A stretch of 64,000 nt of DNA from assembly GCA_050730655.1 (NCBI GenBank), contig JBOHNL010000005.1, positions 744,001-808,000 on the forward strand, written 5' to 3'. The notes under the pieces were generated by a model that saw only the letters and a program-made list of their open reading frames with translations, ran no database searches and was not told the DNA's origin. The position numbers and the translations under genes are program-made. The stretch is from JAFEBO01 sp050730655 (GTDB taxonomy: Bacteria; Planctomycetota; Phycisphaerae; Phycisphaerales; UBA1924). This document shows, one piece after another, positions 24,801 to 32,925 of this stretch (within the stretch, counting starts at the first letter, position 1; each line of letters begins with the position of its first letter).

Positions 24801-25556
24801 GCGATACTTCAACTGCACGCGCGTCTGGCCGGGCGCGCGATTGGTGCGTGTGAGCACGGCACGCATCGGAAGCGCGGCAGACAAGGCATGCGCGTGCTCA
24901 TCGGTCGCATCGAGCAGCGCGGTTCGGCTTGGCCACTCGGCGCTTGTCCACGGCAACAGCGTGCGCTGTGCGCCGAGCAGTGTGAGGAGCGGAGCAAGCG
25001 AAACAACGGAGCCGAGAACGGCAACCGTCAGCATGAGCAAGGTGAGGCCTCGGCGGGCGCCGCCGACTGGTCGGAGCACTGCGCCGTAGCGGAGATCGGA
25101 GAAAAGCCCCGATGCCATAGACGCGATCTGTTGACGAAGTCCGGATGCGGGTTTTGGACTGGCCTCATTGAATTCAAGACCTGCCGCGAGCACATCTCGA
25201 AGGCCGGCGGTTTGACCCGCTGGTGTCCGCTCGATACGCAGCGCAAGGTCGGTGAGGGAAGGGCGGAATCGAACGGCCGGAATCACGTAGCGTCGAACGG
25301 CACCGACCACCAGCGCAAGCCCGATCAGCCAGAGCACGATTCGCATCGGGCGCGGCATTCGAATGAAGTAATCGAGCACGCCCGCGACGAGGCAGATGGC
25401 GAGGCCGGAGCCCAGTAGCGTGCTGGCGCGATCGACGATCAGCCAGAGACGGATGCGCCAACGCAGTGCCGACAGCGACGGAGCGATCGCCTTGACATGG
25501 CCCAACTGGGGCGCTGCAGCAGGGTCGGCGGCCGGCTTGTCCGGTTCAAGGTTCAT
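21840..25556 (-). CDS. Very large DUF4175-like membrane protein with long coiled coil
   Basis: The product has 1238 residues. Near the N-terminus are two close membrane helices (about 45-92) and a third near 168-196. A beta-sandwich part with Pro-rich Ig-like stretches (PPTVTRLRVTITPPTY, about 330) follows. From about 600 to 1150 there is an almost continuous Gln/Glu/Lys/Arg-rich coiled coil, then a Gly/Gln-rich segment (EGSGGGGGGQQGGGP) and a helical tail. This arrangement is that of DUF4175 proteins linked to BatA/VWA systems. It may span the periplasm. It begins 221 bases after the VWA gene, so it may have an extra promoter. Confidence 0.75.
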   Translation of the reverse strand: MNLEPDKPAADPAAAPQLGHVKAIAPSLSALRWRIRLWLIVDRASTLLGSGLAICLVAGVLDYFIRMPRPMRIVLWLIGLALVVGAVRRYVIPAVRFRPSLTDLALRIERTPAGQTAGLRDVLAAGLEFNEASPKPASGLRQQIASMASGLFSDLRYGAVLRPVGGARRGLTLLMLTVAVLGSVVSLAPLLTLLGAQRTLLPWTSAEWPSRTALLDATDEHAHALSAALPMRAVLTRTNRAPGQTRVQLKYRLIDSNRTGDTETALMTPQGVKHDRDLPGEIYERLLDPRTLADTSTASTAKEDRKLEYWFETSDSRTEPAQIQLVEPPTVTRLRVTITPPTYATDSVGGENGFVAGLKDLGAGKPDASAIAPVLSGSRIAVEFGLNKEIPLPSAASGAGVFAAKLMAGATVPHDLKIEPIESGFRLNWTAQDTIRFGAVLEDSFGIKSQDPAAVAIVVVPDRPPAVGVLEPAQDESVLASAVLDVVGEARDDLALSWLTMEARVLAARADSPGAPPEPRGQPLDIASWKPDAAEQDRRTARAQATIELQTFDVKPGDEVHLYAVAKDNFALDGQSRDPVLSAPRKLRIIGESQLIEQILAELGTIRSAAQRIDQDEQRLQRDIPNLPQKGGSERASRMKKDQQGLTERMSPPAALVNRLADRVDRNALADRTLRQMLEEASRLLDEGADKSKAATDALERSQAKDPDAPAGQAEAERAGAAQSAVRDAMAKLSAVLDQGKDGWATRREIEKLLEDQTKISDQTRDFARQTGGKRLQDLSATQKQDLERLSRAQQELSQRARAATDALQDRASKTKSTDPSQAEAMEKAAEQSSRDQLEGMMQQAAKNAGENQTASANDYQKKAEETLKKMMDELDKGSQKKNDSLRRMLAELVEQIEDLMARQSEELTKLADATKLAPDETLDGAQIRLNQDTISVGDTARKGGPETAAVADAIDAGSNAQGSAVKSLRLSPADSPAADRWERSALAHLTDARDLAKKLSEQSEKREEEKQREELRKAYDQSLQQQIAIRADASGFIGKELSRRDRAAVRSLGDKQEELRTKMTELQAKTKELSDQGIFNFSHKRLDTLMTRAGTAMKDGVASKGVDSDQAASATLLRSLVDALSQSKDEDDFRNAEGSGGGGGGQQGGGPKPIIPPIAELKLLRALQQDAAGRTRDASEKPTDVSSVAEIGKLQRDLAEQGTDLIKKLAKQQGGGPKPAEAPDKPVDPPKPGEEPQ

Positions 25557-25777
25557 GGCACATCAGGACCTTGAGCGCAAGAGTCGTGAGCGGGGATCGG
25601 GCCTGGCCGCGGTGGCGCTCCCGTGTAACCACTTTCGAACCTTCCGCCAGAAGACTGTACGGTGAATACCGGTATCGGTGCGGGAGAGATTCGGGTTCCA
25701 GCACAGTTTGCGCATGAGCCGGGGGCTAGTGGCGGGGGAGGAGCAAGCACAGCGCTCGGGGAGGGCGGCGGCAAGGT

Positions 25778-28138
25778 TCAGGCGAGGCGGATCAGGCGTC
25801 GCCCGATCCATTCCAGGCTTAGCAGGAGGATGAGCATCGTCCAGACCAGGGGCTTGTCCCAGAGCGGTTCTGCGACGGTCTCGCCGGCGGTGCGAACTTG
25901 GCGGTTGGGAAGCAATTCGGTCAGTTTTCCGAGATCCTCAACCTTCAGCATCTGTCCGCCTGTGGTGGTGGCGAGATCGCTTAGCAGGCCATGGTCCGCC
26001 GCGGGCTCGCGCATTTCGTCGTCGCGGGCGCGGACCTCAACCTTGGCGCTCAGTCCAAGGCCGGCAAGGATCGCGTCGGTCGGGCGCAGGGTGTAGTCGC
26101 CCGCTTCGGAAAACGTCCAACTGCCGGTGAACAAACCTGTGGGAGCTTCGCCGACACCCCTGCCATTTTCCTGCGGCTTGAGCGTGATGGACTGTTCAAC
26201 TGCGTCGGACGAACCTTCCGCCTTTGCGCGAACGGTCACCGCCTCAGGGCGCGTGCCGAGGAGCGATTGATCGAGCAAGCGGACCGAGATTTGCACGGGC
26301 TGATCGACCGTCGCCCGCTCTGGAGTGGCGTCGATGATCGCGAATTGGCCGCCACGGGCCAAACTTTCGCGGGCGAGCAAGCGGACGAGTGGAAGCCAGA
26401 AGCGCTCGGGGAGCGTTTCGCCTCGGCCGTAGCGCCAGCGCCAAATTTCGTCGGTGGCGACGTAGATCACGCGGCCTGCGCCAAAGCGCATCGTCACGAC
26501 AAGAGGCCTCGATGAGGCGCTGCCTACGGGGCCGGAGGCGGGACTTGCGAGCGCGAGGACTTCTGCGGCGGGCTTGAGTTGTTTAGGCTCGATGAGCTGT
26601 GCGTACCGGAGAGCGGACCAACCTACGGAAGGATCGTTCAGCACTTCGGGCCAGATGCTCGAACTGCCTTCGCCGAGGCGGAGTACACCGAGCCGCTCGG
26701 CGGCAGGGCCGGGCGAGACTAACACGCTTTCGGCAAAGGTACGTGCGCTGGACGTGTCTTCATCGAGCGTGAAGGGGAGAAGATCGGCGAGTGGTGTGCC
26801 GCGCCAGGTTTGGGGCGTCGAGTTTGGCCCGGCGATCCAAAGCAGGCCGGCACCCTTGTTCGCGACGAGTTCCTTGATCTGTGCGAGTTGCTCTGTGCTG
26901 AAGAGCTCCGAGCGGACATCTCCCATCACGATGACGTCGAAGGGTTGCCATTCCTCATGCGTGCGCGGTATAGATGCGAGCGGATCGGTGCCTTCCTGCA
27001 GATAGCGGCGGTCGGAAGACAAGATGAGCGCGCTTGAGCGGATCGAGCGTTCGCGGAGCAGCAGATTCTTGAGGTAGCGATATTCCCAGCGCGGATAGCC
27101 ATCGAAGAGCGCGACGCGGACGGGCCGATCGACCACGCGGAGTGCGAGAGAGTAATGGTCGTTCGACGAGGTCGCGCTCGGGCCTGCGCCGTCGGGCAGA
27201 ACGGGTCGTACGACCCAGTGAAACTCCTGTGCGCTGCTCGGGCGCGTCATGAGCGTGACGGAGCTACGGCCGGAGTCGGCGCCGGTGGCACCGGTCGGAA
27301 CCGGACGGCTGTCGAGCACGTTGCCGGTTGTTTCATCCACCAATTCGATCTTGGCGCCGCGGAGCGAATCGGGTGTGCCGATCGCATCGAGATCGACGGT
27401 GACAGGAACAAAGTCGCCGACAAACGCGACCGATGGCGCACTGACACGCTTGACCGCGATGCGTGTTGGGGGCGTGTCACTGCCGAGCGCAACACCGAAA
27501 ACCGGGACCTGGCGACCCTGAAGCTGGCGCACCAGAGCACGCGAGGGTTCATCGGCGCTGCGTCCATCGCTGACGAGGACGATGCCGCTCAGGGGCTTGG
27601 ACGCGACTCGCCGCAAAGTTTGCTCGAGCGCGGCGGAAATGAGCGTTCGTGTGCCAGTCGCGGCGCCAAGGGAAGCTCCTTCGGAAGGCAGATCGAACGT
27701 GCGCGAATCGAATCCGAGCCAGAGCACATTTCGCTGCGGGTCGAGCTTGGCGAGCGCGGCGCGGGTTTGATCGAGGGCCTGCTTGAGCTGCTCATCGCGT
27801 GATTTGCCGCCGACATCTTTTACGTCCATTGACTGCGAGCGGTCAGCGAGGACGACCACCCAGTCCTTCTCGACGGATTCTTCTGTTTTGACGAGTCTCG
27901 GGCCGGAGATCATTGCGGCAACCAGCACGAGCGCGAGACCGCGAAGTGTCGCGAGGATCGCGCGGCGGCGCAGCGCGGCTTCCAACCGGTGATAACCCCA
28001 CCACGCGAGCAATACTGCGGCGGCCAGCACGAGCAGCCATCCCCACGCGGGAATGGGGCGTGCCCACTCGAGCGCAACACCGGGATCGCCGGGCCGGAGC
28101 GTCTTCAGCGAGAAGAGTTTGACGATCAGCTCGTTCAT
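25778..28138 (-). CDS. Membrane-anchored VWA-domain protein (BatA/B-like)
   Basis: The product has 786 residues: two N-terminal membrane helices (about 32-52 and 65-82), then a von Willebrand factor A domain. The metal-ion site is complete: DRSQS near 99, a conserved Thr (RTLISAALEQ) and an LVSDG aspartate. An Ig-like part and a glutamine-amidotransferase-like domain follow (VALFDGYPRWEYRYLKNLLLR; PFDVIVMGDV; LLWIAGPNSTPQTW). A final membrane helix (PLVWTMLILLLSLEWIG) precedes a short basic tail. It starts in the stop codon of the BatA-like gene (ATGA), indicating coupling. Confidence 0.85.
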   Translation of the reverse strand: MNELIVKLFSLKTLRPGDPGVALEWARPIPAWGWLLVLAAAVLLAWWGYHRLEAALRRRAILATLRGLALVLVAAMISGPRLVKTEESVEKDWVVVLADRSQSMDVKDVGGKSRDEQLKQALDQTRAALAKLDPQRNVLWLGFDSRTFDLPSEGASLGAATGTRTLISAALEQTLRRVASKPLSGIVLVSDGRSADEPSRALVRQLQGRQVPVFGVALGSDTPPTRIAVKRVSAPSVAFVGDFVPVTVDLDAIGTPDSLRGAKIELVDETTGNVLDSRPVPTGATGADSGRSSVTLMTRPSSAQEFHWVVRPVLPDGAGPSATSSNDHYSLALRVVDRPVRVALFDGYPRWEYRYLKNLLLRERSIRSSALILSSDRRYLQEGTDPLASIPRTHEEWQPFDVIVMGDVRSELFSTEQLAQIKELVANKGAGLLWIAGPNSTPQTWRGTPLADLLPFTLDEDTSSARTFAESVLVSPGPAAERLGVLRLGEGSSSIWPEVLNDPSVGWSALRYAQLIEPKQLKPAAEVLALASPASGPVGSASSRPLVVTMRFGAGRVIYVATDEIWRWRYGRGETLPERFWLPLVRLLARESLARGGQFAIIDATPERATVDQPVQISVRLLDQSLLGTRPEAVTVRAKAEGSSDAVEQSITLKPQENGRGVGEAPTGLFTGSWTFSEAGDYTLRPTDAILAGLGLSAKVEVRARDDEMREPAADHGLLSDLATTTGGQMLKVEDLGKLTELLPNRQVRTAGETVAEPLWDKPLVWTMLILLLSLEWIGRRLIRLA

Positions 28139-30465
28139 GCCGCCACCTCGCGGCTGGTATCACTCGATGGTTCGGACACGTCGGCGTCGCGTTCGGCCCC
28201 GCGCTCTGCGCGATCTGTTCGCACGCTGGCGTGGCTGAAGAAACGAGAGAACGCGACGTCGGCGATCAACAGGATGAGCCCCGCGAGCAACAGAGGCAGA
28301 TCGATGGGCGGACTGTGACGCGATTTTCCCAGCACGCTGGTGCCGCTGCCTGGAGTCGGCGCTGCCTTCTCGCTCCACGAAAAATCCCGGGCGCGAACCC
28401 AATTTCGGAGGAACGGCTCGAGTTGTGCCTTTTGCTGATTGGCGGTGCTGGAGCCTCGCGTGTCGGCGTTGACGGCGACAACATCCTTTGTTGTGCCGCG
28501 GGCGTCGACGCGGCGCCAGAGGCTTGCGCGCCGAGAGACGGCCGAGGCGGTGCCTCCATCCTTCGGTTCGACAATTCGAAGATCATCCGGGGATTCGAGC
28601 TGCGCGCCGGCGAGGACTTCCATCGAACCCGAGGCGAGGCCGACACCCTGACGCACAATTTCCTGAATCAGCGGCACCATGAGTGGCATGGCGGGCAGAT
28701 TCGTCCAACTGAGTTCGGGCGCGACGAAGAAGGCAACGATCAGTCCCTTCCCGCTCGGAGCGCCGGCCACCACGCCGCCGGGCCGAGTTGATGCGAGCAT
28801 CGGCTGATGCTCATCAAATCGGAGCAGCCACGCGCCGTCGTTTTTCAGGTCCACGCCTAAGAGCCGCGTCGCGACGACCGGCTTGATCAATTCGATCAGG
28901 TCAGCCCCCAGCGCGGCGATGATGGGTTGATCGACGTTCGCGCCGCGAAGAGCCTTTGCGTTGGGTGGATCCTTGAACGTCATGCTCTCGCGATCGAAGA
29001 CCCATGCGATACCGGTGGCTTTGACAAAGTCATCGGTCCAGCGCTGGACGCCTTCTTTCGGCGCAGCACACACGATCAGCAAGCCGCCTTTGCGAACAAA
29101 GTCTCCGAGCAGCGGCCACGAGGGAGCATCGATGAGATCGGGCCTTGTCACAAACGCGGCGTCGATTGCGCCTACATCTGACGCGGACAGACGCGTGGGA
29201 TCGATGCGGGTGATTCGAATCGGTTCGTGCTCGCTGTCGAGATCGACGCCGCGAGTGGAAGACGCCGGTGCGAGCGCGAGCGTCAGCCATTCTGCGGCCG
29301 AATAGCCTGCCGGGCCTGCGGTTGCGTCGGCCGCCTCAAGCGGAGCGAGAAGCCCGATGCGGAGCTGCTCGCGAACCTTCCACGGCTTGCGGAAGACATT
29401 GTCGCTCGCGATCGCGTCGTCATCGATGCGGGCCTCGATCCAGGATGCCGTCGGCGCCGCTTCGTCTTTGAATGCACGCATCGCGACGGGCGCGAGCAAC
29501 GTCAACATGTCTTCGCCCGCCGCAAAACGGGCGGGTGTCTTGGCCCAGGTTTTTTCGTCATCAGCATCACGGCCGTCTGTGACGCGAAGCCGCAGTTGCA
29601 CGGAAGCAGGCTTTTCGATACCCGCACCGAATCGGCGCAGCGAGACGCGTGCTTGCTGTGTCGAACCATCCTGACCCGCGCGAATCATCATCGAGCGAAG
29701 AGGTTCGACACCAACGATCGCGATGTTCTCCGCCGGCTCCTGCGCAGGCAACGTCGCGAGCACCGAAGGCAGGTTCTCTGAGGCCGACTCGGCCGAACCC
29801 CGCGCGGAGTCGCGCCCGGTCGTTTCGCGAGAAAGGTCCACGCTGCCGGCCCGCAGGGGGGAGAGGAGCGCGATGGTCGTTTCACGTGCCGCATCGGCGG
29901 GAGAACCGTCACGTGTGAGGGCCGCAGCACCGGCGAAGTCGGTGCCGGAGTCCGCTGGTTCTATTTGGTCCAGCACGCGCCGAACACTGGCGAGGTCTCC
30001 GGAAGGCGCGGTCAGCAATCGCTCAGCAGGAGAGGCAAGCGTGACGACGGTCGCACGGTCGCCACGGCCGGCATCAAGTTCGTCCAACAGTGTCGCGGCG
30101 CGCTGCTTTGCCGCCTCGAGTTCGCTCTGGCTGCCGGTGCCGCCGACGCGCGTTTGCGAGGCGAGGCTGTTGTCGATGACGATCGTCAAGTCGCGGGCGC
30201 GACGGCTGTCGGCGGGCCGGGCACCAGCGAACATCGGGCGTCCGACCGCCAGCGCCAGAAAGAGAACAGCGAGTGTGCGTGCCGCGAGAAGCAGGATCTG
30301 TTCGAGGCGAAGGCGGCGCCGATTGCGACTAATGGCCTCCAGCACAAACTTCATCGCGCCCCACTCGACCGGTTTGCGTTTGCGTCGGAAGAGCAGGTGG
30401 ATGATGATCGGCGCCGCGATACACGCGAGTGCGGCAAGGGCAAGAGTTGGGTTCAGGAAGGCCAT
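28135..30465 (-). CDS. BatA-type membrane protein with N-terminal BatA domain and C-terminal helix
   Basis: From ATG 30465 it has 776 residues; a GTG six codons upstream is a weaker choice. It begins with the BatA domain pattern MAFLNPTLALAAL...PIIIHLLFRRKRKPVEWGAM followed by a second helix LLLAARTLAVLFLALAVGRP. The downstream VWA-like part has DLTIVIDNSLAS, where the usual DxSxS metal motif is degraded to DNSLAS. A long extracytoplasmic region and a final helix (PLLLAGLILLIADVAFSRFF) follow. The family acts with MoxR ATPases and VWA proteins in envelope processes that are poorly defined. Confidence 0.85.
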   Translation of the reverse strand: MAFLNPTLALAALACIAAPIIIHLLFRRKRKPVEWGAMKFVLEAISRNRRRLRLEQILLLAARTLAVLFLALAVGRPMFAGARPADSRRARDLTIVIDNSLASQTRVGGTGSQSELEAAKQRAATLLDELDAGRGDRATVVTLASPAERLLTAPSGDLASVRRVLDQIEPADSGTDFAGAAALTRDGSPADAARETTIALLSPLRAGSVDLSRETTGRDSARGSAESASENLPSVLATLPAQEPAENIAIVGVEPLRSMMIRAGQDGSTQQARVSLRRFGAGIEKPASVQLRLRVTDGRDADDEKTWAKTPARFAAGEDMLTLLAPVAMRAFKDEAAPTASWIEARIDDDAIASDNVFRKPWKVREQLRIGLLAPLEAADATAGPAGYSAAEWLTLALAPASSTRGVDLDSEHEPIRITRIDPTRLSASDVGAIDAAFVTRPDLIDAPSWPLLGDFVRKGGLLIVCAAPKEGVQRWTDDFVKATGIAWVFDRESMTFKDPPNAKALRGANVDQPIIAALGADLIELIKPVVATRLLGVDLKNDGAWLLRFDEHQPMLASTRPGGVVAGAPSGKGLIVAFFVAPELSWTNLPAMPLMVPLIQEIVRQGVGLASGSMEVLAGAQLESPDDLRIVEPKDGGTASAVSRRASLWRRVDARGTTKDVVAVNADTRGSSTANQQKAQLEPFLRNWVRARDFSWSEKAAPTPGSGTSVLGKSRHSPPIDLPLLLAGLILLIADVAFSRFFSHASVRTDRAERGAERDADVSEPSSDTSREVAA

Positions 30466-30525
30466 GGTGGGGAGTTTGAACACTGAAAACAGGACGGCAA
30501 AACAGGCCGGAGCATCAGCCTCGAA

Positions 30526-31584
30526 TCACGCGAGGTGCTTCTTGATCTGTGCATTGCGGCGAGAGACAAATGAAGCGAGTGCGGGACCGAGGAAATCGTG
30601 CGTGTTCACAAGCGTGTAGTCATAGCCCATGCCGCGCAGGAGCGCACGCAATTTGGAATTGTGTTCTTCGAGCGCCTGCATGTATCCCTTGCGGATCGCG
30701 CGCGGGTCGATCCGGAGCATCGATTCGCCTTCAAGCCCCTCGAGCAGGACGCCCCCCGAATTCTCCTGCAGGTCGAATTCAAGTTCGGCGCGGTCCAAGA
30801 TCTGGAAGGCCATCACGTCGGCCTGCGCATGGCGGGTGCGAGCGAGTGCCTCCTTGATCATGTCGAGATCCATGAAGAAGTCGCTCACGATCGCGAGGAT
30901 GCAGCGATTGGTGATCTGGGCAAACGTCTCGTCGATCGCGCGCCGAAGGTCGCTCGATCTCGTCGCGGAGCCTTCACCCGGCGCATGCGAGCGGCGGGCC
31001 GGGTGCGACGAGAGCGCGTTCACGATCTGTCGCCAGGTTCCCTGGCTGCTCGATCGCTTGAGGACCAGCCGCACGCGCTCGTCGAACATCTCGAGCCCGA
31101 CGCGATCGCCCTGGCGGAGCGTGATGTACGAGAGTGCCGCGGCAAGTGCGGTCGCGTGATCGAACTTGCTCCAGTGTGTGCGTCCGTCCGGGCTCTTTTC
31201 CCGGCCGGCTCCTGACGCCTCCGCGAACGAGCGGCTGCCGTACGACATCGAGCCGGAGCAATCGACGAGGACGATGAGGTCGAAATTGGTTTCCTGCTGA
31301 TACTGCTTGAGGTGGAGTTTGTCGGAGCGAGCGAAGACTTTCCAATCGAGATGTCGGATGTCGTCGCCCGGTGAGTAGGGGCGGTGCTGCGCGAACTCGA
31401 CCGAAAATCCCTGATAGGGGGAGCGGTGCTGGCCGCTGGAAAGACCTTCGACAATCATTTTGGCCCGGAGTTCAAAGCTCGACAGGCGGGCGAGAGTTTG
31501 GGGGTGGAGATAAAGAGATGCCTCGGCTGCTGCCGCGGATGATGGGGAAGAACCGGGATTGCCAGCCTTATCCGGGGTATCCAA
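30526..31584 (-). CDS. DUF58 family protein
   Basis: The product has 352 residues and is first in the operon. It holds the DUF58 core: SPYQGFSVEFAQHRPYSPGDDIRHLDWK, then an embedded VWA-like strand LIVLVDCSGSMS with a metal motif. DUF58 proteins are usual partners of MoxR and BatA. The start is a TTG at 31584, with GGAGG 11 bases upstream; no earlier ATG exists before residue 43. The first 25 residues (Ser/Ala-rich) look disordered. The upstream neighbour is divergent and is not a MoxR ATPase. Confidence 0.88.
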   Translation of the reverse strand: MDTPDKAGNPGSSPSSAAAAEASLYLHPQTLARLSSFELRAKMIVEGLSSGQHRSPYQGFSVEFAQHRPYSPGDDIRHLDWKVFARSDKLHLKQYQQETNFDLIVLVDCSGSMSYGSRSFAEASGAGREKSPDGRTHWSKFDHATALAAALSYITLRQGDRVGLEMFDERVRLVLKRSSSQGTWRQIVNALSSHPARRSHAPGEGSATRSSDLRRAIDETFAQITNRCILAIVSDFFMDLDMIKEALARTRHAQADVMAFQILDRAELEFDLQENSGGVLLEGLEGESMLRIDPRAIRKGYMQALEEHNSKLRALLRGMGYDYTLVNTHDFLGPALASFVSRRNAQIKKHLA

Positions 31585-31745
31585 GTGGACGAGTGCCTCC
31601 GTGCGTGTCCATCCTATCGGTTCGGGGAGCGGAGTTTCCGGCCAGGAAGTCGCGCGAGCAGATGAAGTCGCGGCCGGACCTTCTATCCGTCCGTATGCAC
31701 TTTGGCTGCGGCAAGCCTTGTACGATGGTGCCAGCCGGAGCGATC

Positions 31746-32276
31746 ATGAAAATGAACGAACGAGTCGTGTTTGTGCTGACCTTGCTGCTCGGGGTGCTGT
31801 GCCTGCCTTTGACGGGCTGCGAGAACAAGCTGACCAAAGAGAACTACGACAAGGTTCAGGTCGGAATGTCGGTTGATGAGGTCACCGCGATCCTGGGTCC
31901 GGGTGAGAAAATGGACTCCGGTGCCGGGACCAAGGTCGCGCAGGGCATGATCAGCGATATCACGCTGGCGCAAGACCGACAGAACCGGAGCCAGATCAAG
32001 CAGGGATTGGGCGATCTGACGGGAAAGATCAACGATCGCGACCAGCAGGCGCAGCGGGAAGCTGGGGGAGGCACGCGGGTGCAGAAGCCGCAGGTTCAAA
32101 CTCCGGGTGCGCCGGGGGCTGCGCCTGGTCCGCGAGCGACGATTCCGCCTTCGCCCCGGCCGGCGGAAACTCGCAATCCCGTCCGAACACGTTGGATCTG
32201 GAAAACCGATCGCGTGGAAGTCACAATCGATTTTTCCGACGATGTCGTGACGACGAAAAACCAGGATGGTTTGTAG
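31746..32276 (+). CDS. Lipoprotein with SmpA/BamE-like N-terminal domain
   Basis: From ATG 31746 (GGAG five bases before) the product has 176 residues. A lipoprotein signal ends in LPLTGC, with Cys25 as the lipidation site. NYDKVQVGMSVDEVTAILGPGEKM follows, the helix-turn typical of SmpA/BamE folds, which bind outer-membrane assembly or wall proteins. A Pro/Arg/Gln-rich linker and a beta hairpin (WIWKTDRVEVTIDFSDDVV) complete the domain. The linker splits the usual compact fold, so this is a divergent member. Its partner is unknown. Confidence 0.7.
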   Translation: MKMNERVVFVLTLLLGVLCLPLTGCENKLTKENYDKVQVGMSVDEVTAILGPGEKMDSGAGTKVAQGMISDITLAQDRQNRSQIKQGLGDLTGKINDRDQQAQREAGGGTRVQKPQVQTPGAPGAAPGPRATIPPSPRPAETRNPVRTRWIWKTDRVEVTIDFSDDVVTTKNQDGL

Positions 32277-32279
32277 CGA

Positions 32280-32759
32280 TCAGGGCGTGTCTGCGGCGCG
32301 AGATTCTGCGACGAATTCCTGGACATACGTCTGGAAATCGTCGTGCAGGATTTTCATTGATGGATTCCGCATCATCTTGTTAAAGCTCTCTTCTGCCGCG
32401 ATGATCCTGAAGCGCTTGACCCAGGATTCGAAGTATTCGTCCGAGAGTTGGCCGTGTTCGTGGCTGTACCACGCGATTTCGAAGAGCGAGAGCTGCATCA
32501 GGTTGAAGAAGTAGTAACGAATCTCGTCGTCGGTGCTGAGCTTTCGCACGTCGTCCGCGTAGACATTCGCAAGCTTCGGGTCTTCGACGCGCATCTTGCG
32601 GAGCGACATTTGCAGCTCGACTAGCTTGGTGAAGTTTGCGACGTGCTGCGCTTTTCGCGCGTAATAGAACTGATACGCCGCGAAGATCAGACCGCCGCCG
32701 ATTGACAGCGACGAGATGGTCTGAAGAATGATCGCGGCGACTTGGAAATTCGGATTCAT
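32280..32759 (-). CDS. Hypothetical single-pass membrane protein
   Basis: From ATG 32759 it has 159 residues. One N-terminal membrane helix (about 8-30, AAIILQTISSLSIGGGLIFAA) precedes a soluble helical cytoplasmic domain with LVELQMSLRKMRVEDPKLA, YYFFNLMQLSLFEIAWYS and WVKRFRIIAAEESFNKMMR. This pattern occurs in unnamed proteins of many environmental bacteria. It converges on the lipoprotein gene with only 3 bases between the stops. No function is offered. Confidence 0.65.
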   Translation of the reverse strand: MNPNFQVAAIILQTISSLSIGGGLIFAAYQFYYARKAQHVANFTKLVELQMSLRKMRVEDPKLANVYADDVRKLSTDDEIRYYFFNLMQLSLFEIAWYSHEHGQLSDEYFESWVKRFRIIAAEESFNKMMRNPSMKILHDDFQTYVQEFVAESRAADTP

Positions 32760-32925
32760 GCTGGTGCGATTCTTGGCTGAGCATTTGGACTTCCCGGAGA
32801 AGTACGGACTTCGCCCGGCGCGAGTTATCAACAACGGGATTCAAGTGGCTTTCGCACGCGATGTGTGTCAGAATGCCATCAGGCGGCGGTGGAGCTGCTG
32901 ACGCAAGTCCGGAAATAGACTCGAT

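Noticed and set aside
25557..25777. A small gene between the VWA and DUF4175-like genes
   Set aside because: The 73-codon frame there is Pro/Ser-rich, lacks a ribosome site and overlaps the start of the DUF4175-like gene.
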